Source: Paenibacillus rigui
GTDB taxonomy: Bacteria; Bacillota; Bacilli; Paenibacillales; NBRC-103111
DNA: 64,000 bases
Direction: 5' to 3'
Assembly (NCBI RefSeq): GCF_002234615.1
Contig: NZ_NMQW01000017.1
Coordinates: 186,001-250,000, forward strand
The notes under the pieces were generated by a model. It had not been told where the DNA came from and made no database searches. It saw only the letters and a program-made list of their open reading frames with translations. The position numbers were made by a program, and so were the translations under genes. Of this stretch, positions 25,875 through 34,221 are shown one piece after another; the stretch's first letter is position 1; every line of letters starts with the position of its first letter.

Positions 25875-26146
25875 TGTGTTTTCTCCTTTTTTGATATGAT
25901 TTTGAGAAATGGAAGCCGCTCCACTCCAAGTTCCTCTTCGATTTCGTTTTGTCTCTTGACGATGGTTGAAGCGCCTGCGCCGGTCGTGCTAATTCTTGAG
26001 AACAAATTTCCCGATTTGAGCACGAATCGTGCCGAATTCTGCTTTCATCCGGTCGGCCAGCGCATTGATATCCTTCAGTGACGCACGTCGCTAAGGACTG
26101 CGGCCGTGATGTGGCCATGTTTGTTCACGATCCGAGTCGAGAGTAG
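25871..26146 (-). pseudogene. Frameshifted coding remnant upstream of the NmrA gene
   Basis: The minus strand holds three successive coding-like pieces in shifting frames: LLSTRIVNKHGHITAAVLSD ending at a TGA, then SLKDINALADRMKAEFGTIR continuing to QIGKFVLKN and a TAG at 25991-25989, then STTGAGASTIVKRQNEIEEE to a TGA that overlaps the NmrA start. Taken together they look like one degraded small protein; I do not recognise the family with confidence. The pieces have the same G+C-rich texture as the NmrA gene. The next 180 bases (26160-26340) are very AT-rich and hold no gene. Confidence 0.4.
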
Positions 26147-26317
26147 CTTAGTTACGCTCGGTGACTAGACTGCGTGTTTGAATCTTCCTCCTTTCGTAAT
26201 TGGATATTTGTTACAGGGTCGATTATACAACGAGGAATTAATAAAGTAAACTAATTTAATATATTTTGTTAATTTAATTATATTTATAAATGTCGTTTGT
26301 AATGACCACGATTTTGA

Positions 26318-26323
26318 TATAAT
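26318..26323 (+). promoter_or_regulatory. Minus-10 element of the plus-strand TetR gene
   Basis: TATAAT in a very AT-rich region, 34 bases before the preferred GTG start at 26357. The upstream ATG at 26327 lies where transcription would begin, which argues against that start. The minus-35 region (GTTTGT) is weak. Confidence 0.5.
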
Positions 26324-26356
26324 ATTATGGATAAGTATCAAAGGAGGCATACATTC

Positions 26357-26995
26357 GTGAGAAAAGCCGTAGGCGTCGATAAATATATTGAAAAAATAAA
26401 GCCTGTTGTAAGAAGAATCAAATTCAGCCAACTGAAAATGGACGATATCTCTAAATATATGGATATCAGCAAAGTGACACTCTATAAGCATTTTTCATCC
26501 AAAGATGAAATCATCCAACAGGTTGTTGAATATTACATTAATTACTTGCGAGGATCCGATACCGATGTCAAAGATGATAACATCTCTTTTGCCGAGCGTT
26601 TTCAATTAACGTTTCTACAATCTTTGATCTGTGTCACATATATATCTGATCTGTTCTTAGAGGATCTCAAAGAATTTTACCCTCACCATTTTGAGAATCT
26701 TGCAGCAGCCCAACAACATCGAAATAAAAATTTACAAAACTTTTTTGAATCCGGGATGAATCAGAACATTTTCAACAGATTGAATGCTGTGCTATTTATG
26801 GTTCAAGATGACGCTGTGTTGCGGCGCTTCATGGATCCATCATTTTCTATTCAGTACGATATCACCTTGAAACAAGCGATTATTGATTTTTATAATATGA
26901 AACAGTATCAATTGCTTAAATCTGAATATCTAGATACGGTAGACAATTCTAATTTCGAAGAACAAATAGTTAGAATTTTACAGACGATTTCGTAA
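26357..26995 (+). CDS. TetR family regulator
   Basis: 212-residue regulator with an N-terminal TetR helix-turn-helix, MDDISKYMDISKVTLYKHF followed by SSKDEII, and a divergent all-helical C-terminal domain. Start GTG 26357 is chosen because AAAGGAGG lies nine bases upstream; an ATG ten codons earlier would overlap the promoter. The gene is clearly AT-richer than its surroundings, which suggests foreign origin. No co-oriented target gene follows; the nearest genes are the NmrA gene behind it and an MFS transporter facing it. Function unknown. Confidence 0.85.
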   Translation: MRKAVGVDKYIEKIKPVVRRIKFSQLKMDDISKYMDISKVTLYKHFSSKDEIIQQVVEYYINYLRGSDTDVKDDNISFAERFQLTFLQSLICVTYISDLFLEDLKEFYPHHFENLAAAQQHRNKNLQNFFESGMNQNIFNRLNAVLFMVQDDAVLRRFMDPSFSIQYDITLKQAIIDFYNMKQYQLLKSEYLDTVDNSNFEEQIVRILQTIS

Positions 26996-27218
26996 TCATG
27001 TTCGCTATCCTGAGCTGCTCTTATTGATGCTGTAACCAAAGCCTACCCTGGCGGCTGTGCACTTATGTCAATAAAGATGGGTACGGATTGGACCATTATT
27101 AAAAAGTATCAAACGTCCATGCCGTTTTAGCTGCAGCTTTGAGGCCTGTACGGCCGCTCTCAATCTACTGGATAATAGCTAACGTCTCTGGACTTTATAC
27201 TTCTTTATATGAACAAAA

Positions 27219-27276
27219 ATGCTCCCCTACAGTATCAGGTTTTTATTATTTCACCTGTCTACCGTATGGGGAGCAT
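27219..27276. repeat. Long imperfect inverted repeat in a 376-base gene-free gap
   Basis: ATGCTCCCCTAC (27219-27230) pairs with GTATGGGGAGCAT (27264-27276, one bulge), and CAGGT (27236-27240) pairs with ACCTG (27253-27257) inside it. It lies between the ends of a plus-strand and a minus-strand gene. It could be a bidirectional terminator, although U-tracts are poor, or a REP/MITE-like element. The rest of 26996-27371 shows no intact gene; a short open stretch at about 27030-27130 looks coding but has no start. Confidence 0.6.
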
Positions 27277-27371
27277 ATCCATTAGCTGCATATTGCTCAA
27301 AAGTGGTAAAAGCCAATTTTTTGAACTAAAGTTCTTCGTTAGCTTAGAAGTGGATTACTCAACTGTGCTTC

Positions 27372-28589
27372 TCAATCAATGAGATTTTCCTTCCTTAATT
27401 TCGAAAAGTCCGTCGCATAATACGCCATGGCGATGGCCGGTAAGGTGATTCCGATCAGCAGTGCCGCCTCCCAGCCCCCCGTTGCGTAAGCCCATCCCCC
27501 TGTCGCTGAGCCGATAGCGCCCCCTAAAAAGAATATGGCCATATACAAACCGTTAAGCCTACTGCGAAATTCCGCTCCTAAAGAGAATATCACCCGCTGC
27601 CCGAGAACCATGTTGGCGGAAACCCCCATGTCAAGTAAAATCGCCGCAACTACGAGGATGGGGACTGCGAGTGCAGAACTTGATGGAACCAGCAAGGGAA
27701 GCAGCATGGAAAAGATGACGATGGCCAAAGCCCATCCCGTAGCCGGGCGAACCCATCCACGGTCTGCCATACGGCCCGCCGCTGGCGCCACAATTGCCCC
27801 CATTACCCCGACTAATGCGAACAGAGCGACCTCCTTCTGAGTGAAATGGAACGGCGGACTTGTCAATACCAACGGAACTGTAGTCCAAAACAAACTGAAC
27901 GTTCCGAATACACAGGCATGATAAATTGCCCTTCGGCGCAATGCCGGTGTCGCCTTAAGTAGATGCAGCATGGAGTGCAGCAGCGCCGGGTAAGCTGTAG
28001 CGGTCGAAGGCTTCCTTGAGGGTAGTGCCTTTGCCAATACAAAAGCCAGCGCGAAAATCAATGCTGCGGAGATGAAATATATGGCGCGCCAGCCCATATA
28101 CTCCGCCACTAAGCTTGAAATGGGACGTGCGAGCATAATCCCCAGAAGCAGCCCGCTCATGACGTTGCCCACATTGCGACCGCGCACGGCTTCAGGCGAA
28201 AGATGAGCCGCATACGGCACAAGGATTTGTGCTGCTACGGAACCTACTCCGATCACGAGTGAAGCGGTGAGGAACAGGATGGCGCTTTTGATTACAGCTG
28301 CAATTGTTAACACGGCGGCTGTAAGGAGCAATGATGAAAGGATCAACTTACGATTTTCCAGGATGTCTCCCAACGGTACGATAAATAACAAGCCGATCCC
28401 GTAGCCGACTTGAGTCAACGTAACAATGAGTGCGGCAGCCCCGGAGGAGAGCCCGATGGTCGAACCGATGGAACCTATCAATGGTTGAGCATAATAAAGA
28501 TTTGCCGCTATGATACCGCAAGCGGCTGCCAGGATAAAAATCAGCGATGGCGAAACCGATTTTTCCGTTGGAATGGAAGCTGAATGCAT
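27372..28589 (-). CDS. MFS transporter, YnfM/AraJ-like efflux protein
   Basis: 405-residue major facilitator with 12 hydrophobic segments. Loop 2-3 carries [12 protein letters not shown], a variant of motif [21 protein letters not shown] and [18 protein letters not shown] are typical of DHA1-type efflux proteins. It follows a TetR gene on the same strand (66-base gap that contains a palindromic operator-like site), so it is probably the pump controlled by that TetR. Substrate unknown. Confidence 0.9.
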   Translation of the reverse strand: MHSASIPTEKSVSPSLIFILAAACGIIAANLYYAQPLIGSIGSTIGLSSGAAALIVTLTQVGYGIGLLFIVPLGDILENRKLILSSLLLTAAVLTIAAVIKSAILFLTASLVIGVGSVAAQILVPYAAHLSPEAVRGRNVGNVMSGLLLGIMLARPISSLVAEYMGWRAIYFISAALIFALAFVLAKALPSRKPSTATAYPALLHSMLHLLKATPALRRRAIYHACVFGTFSLFWTTVPLVLTSPPFHFTQKEVALFALVGVMGAIVAPAAGRMADRGWVRPATGWALAIVIFSMLLPLLVPSSSALAVPILVVAAILLDMGVSANMVLGQRVIFSLGAEFRSRLNGLYMAIFFLGGAIGSATGGWAYATGGWEAALLIGITLPAIAMAYYATDFSKLRKENLID

Positions 28590-28620
28590 AGAAAGTCCCC
28601 TTTACTCACCAGAAATTTTT

Positions 28621-28636
28621 CGGAACAGTCGTTCCG
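28621..28636. promoter_or_regulatory. Candidate TetR operator before the MFS gene
   Basis: CGGAAC-AGTC-GTTCCG, a perfect inverted repeat in the tetR-MFS gap. A related sequence GGAACGATAAGTCC (29273-29286) lies in the promoter of the tetR gene, sharing the GGAACGA half-site. Confidence 0.6.
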
Positions 28637-28655
28637 GAATGTACAAAAAAAATTT

Positions 28656-29231
28656 TTATAGCATTTCCATCACCATTTCTACCATCTGCTGCATCTTGCT
28701 GCGGTCACCCTGTACCTTCGTAACGATATTTATACTATGATTCAGGTTGGAGAGCAGATATGATAAAGTCTTGATATCTTTCTCAGGCATGATTTCTCCG
28801 GTCTCCTGACCTTTGCGCAGAAGCTCGTAGAAGGATTTCTCCAACTCGTCAAACCGCTCCCTGATCAACGCATTCAGTTGCTCATCTGGCGAATCCATGC
28901 CGACGGCTGCATTAGTAATGAGACAGCCCTTCGGTGACTCGCCGTCCAAGGCGGAATCGATGTGGTTCTCGAAGTACTGCCGAATTCCCGTTTTTGCGGA
29001 TGTCGAATTGACGAGGATGTCCCGTTTGGCTTGCTTCCACTTCTTGTACCAGTGGATCGCCTCGATATAAAGCGTTTGTTTGTCCCCGAACGTTTCGTAC
29101 AGACTTGATCTGCTAAGATCCATAGCTTCCAGCAAATCGGGAATGCTTGCCGCTTCGTAGCCCTTCTTCCAAAAAACGAGCATCGCTTTATGAAGCACCG
29201 CTTCTTTATCAAACTCTTTGTAGCGTCCCAT
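28656..29231 (-). CDS. TetR/AcrR family regulator
   Basis: 191-residue regulator with the TetR helix-turn-helix near residues 22-50 (ASIPDLLEAMDLSRSSLYET then FGDKQTL) and a TetR_C_16/33-like ligand domain containing SPKGCLITNAAVGM, as in the YxaF/LmrA-type group. GGAGGGGG lies before the ATG. The MFS efflux gene follows in the same direction. Shared half-sites upstream of both genes support control of the pump and of itself. Confidence 0.9.
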   Translation of the reverse strand: MGRYKEFDKEAVLHKAMLVFWKKGYEAASIPDLLEAMDLSRSSLYETFGDKQTLYIEAIHWYKKWKQAKRDILVNSTSAKTGIRQYFENHIDSALDGESPKGCLITNAAVGMDSPDEQLNALIRERFDELEKSFYELLRKGQETGEIMPEKDIKTLSYLLSNLNHSINIVTKVQGDRSKMQQMVEMVMEML

Positions 29232-29257
29232 GGTTCCCCCTCCATTTCCGTAGGTAC

Positions 29258-29287
29258 AGTATATACTTTTCAGGAACGATAAGTCCA
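29258..29287 (-). promoter_or_regulatory. Promoter of the TetR/MFS pair with operator-like spacer
   Basis: Minus strand: TGGACT (29287-29282), 18-base spacer, TATACT (29263-29258), about 27 bases before the ATG. The spacer contains the GGAACGA half-site seen again before the MFS gene. Confidence 0.55.
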
Positions 29288-29302
29288 GTATTTTCTGCAG
29301 AT

Positions 29303-29416
29303 ATGAAAGTGCTCATTGAAGCATTAAAACGTAAAATAAAGAAACTGGAAAAAGAAAACAAAGAATTACGAGAGCAAATGAAAAAGGCTTATGCTCAAGT
29401 ACACACGAAATGTTAG
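29303..29416 (+). CDS. Small coiled-coil ORF, possibly a transposon-gene remnant
   Basis: 37 codons (ATG 29303, TAG 29416) encoding a strongly predicted coiled coil, ALKRKIKKLEKENKELREQM then KKAYAQVHTKC. This pattern resembles the end of DUF6262/TnpC-type transposition accessory proteins and leucine-zipper-like helices of small regulators. No good ribosome binding site. The gap 29232-29530 has nothing else. It may be a remnant rather than a functional peptide. Confidence 0.35.
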   Translation: MKVLIEALKRKIKKLEKENKELREQMKKAYAQVHTKC

Positions 29417-29530
29417 AGCATTTTATTGGGAGCTCGCCAGAGACTGAGCTTTTCCTGTCAATGACCGACTTCCAATGATCACTTTCGTGACCTTGGGACA
29501 GCCCCTTCTAATTTTGCGAATCGGCTCATT

Positions 29531-30355
29531 CTAATGTCTGCTCCGGTCTCCGCCCTCAAGCATATCGAGCAGCAGACCCGCGAGCGGAGCGGGGAATTGC
29601 GCGTTTTGCGCCGCCGCCAGGAAGAGGCTGACATCCTTCTGCGGAATTTTGCTTTGGGAGATGGTTGTTGACTTCTCGGCGATCATTTTGCCATAGCTTT
29701 GATAGATTGGGGCAGCGAACAGAGTGCTCGTAAGCATGTTAACCGCCGCTTTGGGATCGACCCCGCCACGCTCGGCCATTCCTAGTGCTTCCTCCAGCGA
29801 GCGTGCGGCGGAGACGATGAGGAAGTTACCGATCAACTTGACGAGCACGGCCGTACCGGCTTCTTCGCCGAAGTCAAAGATCCCTTTGGCTCCCATCGCC
29901 TCCAGCACCGGCCGTACTCGCTCCTTCGCTTCCTGCGGGCCCGCTACGGGAATCCACAACTGCCTGGCAATAGCCGCCTCAGGCCGCCCAAAGATGGGCG
30001 CCTCTACATAGACTGAGCCGTGCCGTGCGTGCAAATCCGCCAGCTTCCTGCCCATATCCGGCGACACCGTGCTCATCGACACGTGTATGCCGCCCGGCCC
30101 CAGTCGCTCCAGGAAATCCTCGCTCCTGACGACGCTTTCCAATGCTTCATCGTCCCACACCAAGGTGACGACGATACCCCCGGCCGTCACGCAGTCGGCG
30201 GGATGGGCCGCCTGCAGCGCGCCCTGGGCAACGAGCGGCACCGCTTTGTCCGCGGTGCGGTTGTATACGGTCAGCGTATACCCTGCTTGGAGCAGATTGG
30301 CAGCGATGGGCAGCCCGAGCAGCCCGAGTCCGATAAACCCAATGTTTTCTCTCAT
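29531..30355 (-). CDS. NAD(P)-dependent beta-hydroxyacid dehydrogenase (HIBDH family)
   Basis: 274-residue member of the 3-hydroxyisobutyrate dehydrogenase/6-phosphogluconate-like family. Rossmann motif GFIGLGLLGLPIA at the N terminus, substrate-binding STVSP, and the catalytic lysine region LVKLIGNFLI near residue 165. ATG 30355 is chosen: GGAGGAGG precedes it by eight bases, while the longer frame to 30382 would run into a palindromic operator. It follows a MerR regulator on the same strand, and both genes have related palindromes upstream, so it is the likely MerR target. Substrate may be tartronate semialdehyde, succinic semialdehyde or similar. Confidence 0.88.
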   Translation of the reverse strand: MRENIGFIGLGLLGLPIAANLLQAGYTLTVYNRTADKAVPLVAQGALQAAHPADCVTAGGIVVTLVWDDEALESVVRSEDFLERLGPGGIHVSMSTVSPDMGRKLADLHARHGSVYVEAPIFGRPEAAIARQLWIPVAGPQEAKERVRPVLEAMGAKGIFDFGEEAGTAVLVKLIGNFLIVSAARSLEEALGMAERGGVDPKAAVNMLTSTLFAAPIYQSYGKMIAEKSTTISQSKIPQKDVSLFLAAAQNAQFPAPLAGLLLDMLEGGDRSRH

Positions 30356-30380
30356 GAATATAACCTCCTCCGAAGTTCCC

Positions 30381-30406
30381 AAAACATGACGTTTACGTCA
30401 TGTTTT
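30381..30406. promoter_or_regulatory. 26-bp perfect palindrome before the dehydrogenase gene
   Basis: AAAACATGACGT-TT-ACGTCATGTTTT, entirely between the MerR stop and the dehydrogenase start. A variant of it lies in front of the MerR gene. MerR proteins bind palindromes in promoters with long spacers, so this is probably the MerR operator; it could also form a terminator-like hairpin on the plus strand. Confidence 0.7.
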
Positions 30407-30418
30407 TTGCAAAAAAAA

Positions 30419-30805
30419 TTACTCTCGATCTTTGACTTCGAGCCACCTCTCGAAACGTTCGATATGGGACTGCAGTTCGGCGTGGAACTGCCGCAGCGCT
30501 TCGAGCTTCTCGTCCGTATCCGCCAGATGCCGGCGCAGCAGGCCGAGAACCTTTCGCTTCGGCTGCACTCCGCTAGGGTCCGTGAAGTAGAGCTCGATTA
30601 CGTCCCGAATCTCCTCGAGGCTTAAGCCAAGCTTTTTCAACTGATCAATTTTCCGCAGACGGGTGACCGTTTCTTCCGTGTAGTAGTGATGACCGTTGCC
30701 TTCGCGCTCGCCTGAAGGAAGCAGTCCGATGCTCTCGTAGTAACGGACCGTGCGCTGGGTAACCCCGGCTCGTTCTGTCAACTCTCCGATGCGCATGCGC
30801 TCCAT
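30419..30805 (-). CDS. MerR family regulator
   Basis: 128-residue regulator: winged helix RIGELTERAGVTQRTVRYYE then SIGLLPSGEREGNGHHYYTE, and a dimerisation coiled coil at about residues 80-120. No cysteine in the effector region, so not a metal-responsive type; it resembles regulators of small redox operons. The dehydrogenase gene follows 63 bases downstream. Palindromes in front of both genes point to autoregulation and control of the dehydrogenase. Confidence 0.9.
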   Translation of the reverse strand: MERMRIGELTERAGVTQRTVRYYESIGLLPSGEREGNGHHYYTEETVTRLRKIDQLKKLGLSLEEIRDVIELYFTDPSGVQPKRKVLGLLRRHLADTDEKLEALRQFHAELQSHIERFERWLEVKDRE

Positions 30806-30827
30806 GATCGATCACTCCTTTTACGAT

Positions 30828-30852
30828 AAAATATAACGTTAACGTCATGTTT
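30828..30852. promoter_or_regulatory. MerR operator-like palindrome before the merR gene
   Basis: AAAATATAACGTTAACGTCATGTTT matches the perfect palindrome at 30381-30406 in its ACGTCATGTTT half and is degraded in the other half. It lies 23-47 bases before the MerR start codon. Confidence 0.6.
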
Positions 30853-31001
30853 ACATCGTAGCACTTTGATTGGGCGATGTAAAGGCACCTGAATTTCGCC
30901 TTAATTATGATACGGTTCACCGCGAATGATCCTGAACTATCCTGCTCGTTCGTAACGATCGATCCTCGATTAATGCATTTTTTTCTCAGTCCGGAAAATA
31001 T

Positions 31002-31041
31002 AAGGATCTACATATTAGTTATGCATAATATGTAGATCCTT
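31002..31041. terminator. Strong orphan hairpin in the merR/M48 gap
   Basis: AAGGATCTACATATTA (31002-31017), loop GTTATGCA, TAATATGTAGATCCTT (31026-31041), a perfect 16-bp stem followed on the plus strand by TTGTTTTAATAAG. It has the form of an intrinsic terminator, yet no gene precedes it on the plus strand within 900 bases, and none on the minus strand. It may end a small RNA starting near 30870-30950 or be the scar of a lost gene. The rest of 30806-31243 is AT-rich without ORFs. Confidence 0.65.
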
Positions 31042-31243
31042 TTGTTTTAATAAGTTTTTTTCAACCAAGATCTTAATAATTTTCAATCTAATAGGTTATT
31101 TTCCTTTAACAATAGTTATTTTCAACCATTTTGGTGGTAAATTATGGACAAATTAGAAAACTACATTTATATTAATACTTGCTGTCCCCCACACGCTCCA
31201 TGCAGCGGAGGCTTGATTATAACGAAAGGATGATGAACCGAAC

Positions 31244-32035
31244 ATGAATCCAAGACTGATTCACAGCAACGAAAATACTTATTACACCATTTGCTTGATC
31301 TTCAGCATCGTGGTGTATGTGCTTCTCTGCATATCGCTTCTAGGTATATTTTATTTATTGATAGGCTTGGCAGTAACCTGCATCCTGCACGGCCTCATGC
31401 TGGGTCACATCAAAAACAACGGGATTAAGCTGACAGAGCGTCAGTTCCCCCACATCCACGCCAAAGTACTAGAGCTATGCCAGAAAATGGAGATTACACC
31501 TGTGCCTGATGTTTATGTTTTACAATCCGACGGCATGTTAAACGCATTCGCTACCCGCTTTTTCGGCAGAAATTTCGTTGTGCTGTATTCCAATTTATTT
31601 GAATTATCGGATACGGAGCAGGATGAGCTGGCCTATGTCATTGCGCATGAGCTGGCCCATATCAAGAGAAAGCATATGACGAAGCAGCTGCTAATTCTGC
31701 CCGCTTTATGGATGCCCTTCCTTGGGAAGGCTTATTCCAGAGCATGCGAGTTCACATGCGATCGCATTGCGGCAGCTTACACGGGCAATGCACAAGCTGC
31801 TATTCATGGCCTCACCATTCTTGCCATCGGCAGAGCGTTATACAAGGAAGTCAACATTGCAGATTATATCTATGAAGCCAGCAAAGAAGCCGGAGGCTTT
31901 TTTACCACATTAAGTCGCCTGATCTCAACGCACCCGCCGCTGCCGCAGCGAATTTATCAGATTGAGCAAATGCAGTCCGAGCCGGAACGGTACGGCTATT
32001 ACACGAGCCAATTTGAGCAGGATCTATCCGTGTAA
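31244..32035 (+). CDS. M48 family metalloprotease (HtpX-like)
   Basis: Membrane-bound zinc endopeptidase of 263 residues. Two hydrophobic segments near residues 15-50 anchor it; zinc motif HELAH has H135, E136 and H139, and the third ligand is probably E169 in ACEFTCDRIA. Family members degrade damaged membrane proteins under stress. The ribosome binding site AAAGG is unusually far (14 bases) from the ATG, and a five-codon frame ATGATGAACCGAACATGA ends exactly on the start codon, so leader-coupled translation is possible. Single-gene transcript ending at the terminator at 32057-32098. Confidence 0.92.
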   Translation: MNPRLIHSNENTYYTICLIFSIVVYVLLCISLLGIFYLLIGLAVTCILHGLMLGHIKNNGIKLTERQFPHIHAKVLELCQKMEITPVPDVYVLQSDGMLNAFATRFFGRNFVVLYSNLFELSDTEQDELAYVIAHELAHIKRKHMTKQLLILPALWMPFLGKAYSRACEFTCDRIAAAYTGNAQAAIHGLTILAIGRALYKEVNIADYIYEASKEAGGFFTTLSRLISTHPPLPQRIYQIEQMQSEPERYGYYTSQFEQDLSV

Positions 32036-32056
32036 GGCTGCAGCAGCTAAAAAAGA

Positions 32057-32098
32057 AAAGACAGTAATCCTGTCCCGCAAGGGGAGGTTACTGTCTTT
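32057..32098. terminator. Bidirectional terminator between convergent genes
   Basis: AAAGACAGTAA (32057-32067) pairs with TTACTGTCTTT (32088-32098). Plus strand is followed by CGTTTATTTAA, minus strand by TTCTTTTTTAGC. It serves both the M48 gene and the DnaD gene. Confidence 0.85.
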
Positions 32099-32114
32099 CG
32101 TTTATTTAACCCGA

Positions 32115-32777
32115 TTATCGGGAACGGAATTTCTGGGAATGCTCCTTTGCCTGTTCGACCGTCGTGATCCGGTTGCGGCTCCATTCAAGTAAAATCCGGT
32201 CAATATAACGAAAATGGACCTTCCCCGCAAATACCGCTTCCTTCAGTCCCGCCAAAATAAGCTCCTCCGGATAGCCGTCCTTATCGAGCCAGCCTGTAAT
32301 GGATTCAAGCTCCATCGGGGTTAAAGGGCGAGCGAACTCCTTCTCGAAAATCGAAAAAATATCTTTGCGCACGGCTGGCTCCGCCTTGGCCTGCCGCTTC
32401 GCGGTTTCCTCCATCCAACAGCCTGCCAGCCGTTCCAGCAGCGGGTCGAAGTTGTACTTTTCATTCTGCATCCCGCTGACCGGATCCATACCTTCATCGA
32501 TGGTCAGCAAGCCTTCCTTCAACAGCTTTTGCAAGGTGGCGATAACCTTATCCGGCGGAATGCTCATCCTTCCCTGCAGTTCCTCCAAGGTTGGGAAATC
32601 CTTGCGTTCCTTCTCCATAATCGCCATCACGTGAATCATCAGCATCACATCGACCTCAGACAGCTTCAGTTCGCGATAATAAGTCAGCAGGAGATAAGGG
32701 ATCCCCACATTTCCATTTCGCCATCCCGCTACGAATGCTGCCTGCAGCTCGTTTCGTTCTTTATCGCTTCGTATCAT
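32115..32777 (-). CDS. dnaD: DnaD domain protein (replication initiation)
   Basis: 220-residue protein with the DnaD N-terminal winged-helix scaffold (about 15-110, IPYLLLTYYRELKLSEVDVM) and the C-terminal DnaD/DnaB2 domain (about 130-200, FSIFEKEFARPLTPMELESI ending in the conserved FRYIDRILLEW). In Bacillus subtilis DnaD helps load the replicative helicase during initiation and restart. The asnS gene immediately upstream on the same strand matches the Bacillus asnS-dnaD order, which supports the name; the nth gene that usually follows is not present here. Confidence 0.9.
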   Translation of the reverse strand: MIRSDKERNELQAAFVAGWRNGNVGIPYLLLTYYRELKLSEVDVMLMIHVMAIMEKERKDFPTLEELQGRMSIPPDKVIATLQKLLKEGLLTIDEGMDPVSGMQNEKYNFDPLLERLAGCWMEETAKRQAKAEPAVRKDIFSIFEKEFARPLTPMELESITGWLDKDGYPEELILAGLKEAVFAGKVHFRYIDRILLEWSRNRITTVEQAKEHSQKFRSR

Positions 32778-32878
32778 AAGTTCCGTGTCTCCTCTTCATT
32801 GCCCAAAACCGGGTATACGGTGATCTTTGCCGTTATCCCATTGCCGTAGGAAATCCGTTGCGTGAATTCCCCGAACCC

Positions 32879-34177
32879 CTATGGATACAGACGGTACAGC
32901 AGTCTTGGAAAAGGTATCGTCTCCCGCACATGATCCAGCCCGCAGATCCAGGCAACCGTCCGCTCCAAGCCGAGTCCGAAGCCGGAATGCGGTACGGTGC
33001 CGTATTTGCGCAAATCCATATACCATTGGTACGCCTCTTTGGATAATTCATGCTGCTGAAACCGTTCTTCCATCAGCTCCGGATCATCGATCCGCTGGCT
33101 GCCGCCGATAATTTCACCATAGCCCTCAGGGGCGATCATATCCGCACACAGCACGACCTCGGGCCGGTTCGGATCCGGCTTCATATAGAAGGCTTTAATC
33201 TCCGTCGGATAATGCGTAATGAATACAGGCTTCTCATAGCTTGCCGCAATTGCTGTCTCATGAGGCGCCCCGAAGTCTTCTCCCCACTCGAACTCATGAC
33301 CATTGGTTTTCAGGAACCGCACCGCCTCATCATACGTAATCCGTGGAAAAGGAGCTTGTATCCGTTCGAGCTTCGTCACATCCCGCTCCAGCACCTCCAG
33401 CTCTTTGCGGCAGTTATGCAGCACCGACTGAATGATATGGGAGACGAACTGCTCCTGCACCTCCAGATTTTCCTCGTGTGTGACGAAGGCCATCTCCGGC
33501 TCGATCATCCAAAATTCGATCAAGTGACGACGTGTCTTCGATTTCTCGGCCCGAAACGTCGGCCCGAAGGAATATACCCGTCCAAGTGCCATCGCGGCCG
33601 CTTCCATATAAAGCTGACCGCTTTGGGTCAAATAGGCATCCTCGTCAAAATATTTCGTATGAAACAAGTTCGTCGTTCCCTCGCAGGAAGAAGGCGTCAA
33701 AATCGGGGGATCGATCAGTTGAAAGCCCCGCTCGTCAAAAAACTGCTGAATCGCCCGAATAATTTGCGCACGGACAACCAGAATGGCCCGCTGCCGCGGC
33801 GTACGAATCCAGAGGTGGCGGTGATCCATCAAATAGTCCACCCCATGCTCCTTGGGCGTAATCGGATAATCCGCAGTAATCTGAATGATTTCAATCCCCG
33901 TAACCGTCAGCTCATACCCGCCCTTGCTGCGTGTATCCTCGCGAACCGTCCCCGTCACATACAACGAGCTCTCCTGCGTCAGCTGACTCGCCGCCTCCCA
34001 GACGGATTCAGGCACTTCACTCTTGACGACGACCGCCTGAATGAAGCCGGAGCCGTCCCGCAGCTGCAGAAACTGGATTTTGCCGCTGGACCTTTTGTTA
34101 TGCAGCCAGCAGCCAATAGTTACAGAATCGTCTTTATGCTGATTCACATCACGAATCATGGATAAGTTACGGCTCAT
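32879..34177 (-). CDS. asnS: Asparaginyl-tRNA synthetase
   Basis: Class IIb aminoacyl-tRNA synthetase charging tRNA-Asn, 432 residues, the normal bacterial length. An OB-fold anticodon-binding domain (about 18-105) precedes the catalytic core with motif 2 around [20 protein letters not shown] and motif 3 [15 protein letters not shown] close to the C terminus. The aspartate-specific insertion of bacterial AspS is absent, in agreement with AsnS. It lies 44 bases after ackA and 101 bases before dnaD on the same strand. No T-box leader is visible in the short gap. Confidence 0.95.
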   Translation of the reverse strand: MSRNLSMIRDVNQHKDDSVTIGCWLHNKRSSGKIQFLQLRDGSGFIQAVVVKSEVPESVWEAASQLTQESSLYVTGTVREDTRSKGGYELTVTGIEIIQITADYPITPKEHGVDYLMDHRHLWIRTPRQRAILVVRAQIIRAIQQFFDERGFQLIDPPILTPSSCEGTTNLFHTKYFDEDAYLTQSGQLYMEAAAMALGRVYSFGPTFRAEKSKTRRHLIEFWMIEPEMAFVTHEENLEVQEQFVSHIIQSVLHNCRKELEVLERDVTKLERIQAPFPRITYDEAVRFLKTNGHEFEWGEDFGAPHETAIAASYEKPVFITHYPTEIKAFYMKPDPNRPEVVLCADMIAPEGYGEIIGGSQRIDDPELMEERFQQHELSKEAYQWYMDLRKYGTVPHSGFGLGLERTVAWICGLDHVRETIPFPRLLYRLYP

Positions 34178-34221
34178 GGTTAGGGCTTCATCCTTCCCGA
34201 ATCTTTAGAGTAACCTGCTCA

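Noticed and set aside
25600-26118. 172-codon minus frame overlapping the NmrA gene
   Set aside because: Out of frame with the NmrA gene over most of its length and very rich in Arg, Ser and Gln. The real signal upstream is frameshifted.
26165-26491. 108-codon minus frame opposite the AT-rich TetR gene
   Set aside because: Antisense to the TetR helix-turn-helix region and its promoter; no start signal.
33050-34165. 371-codon plus-strand frame opposite asnS
   Set aside because: It lies entirely antisense to a complete asparaginyl-tRNA synthetase, has no recognisable domain, and its amino acids mirror the codon bias of the real gene.
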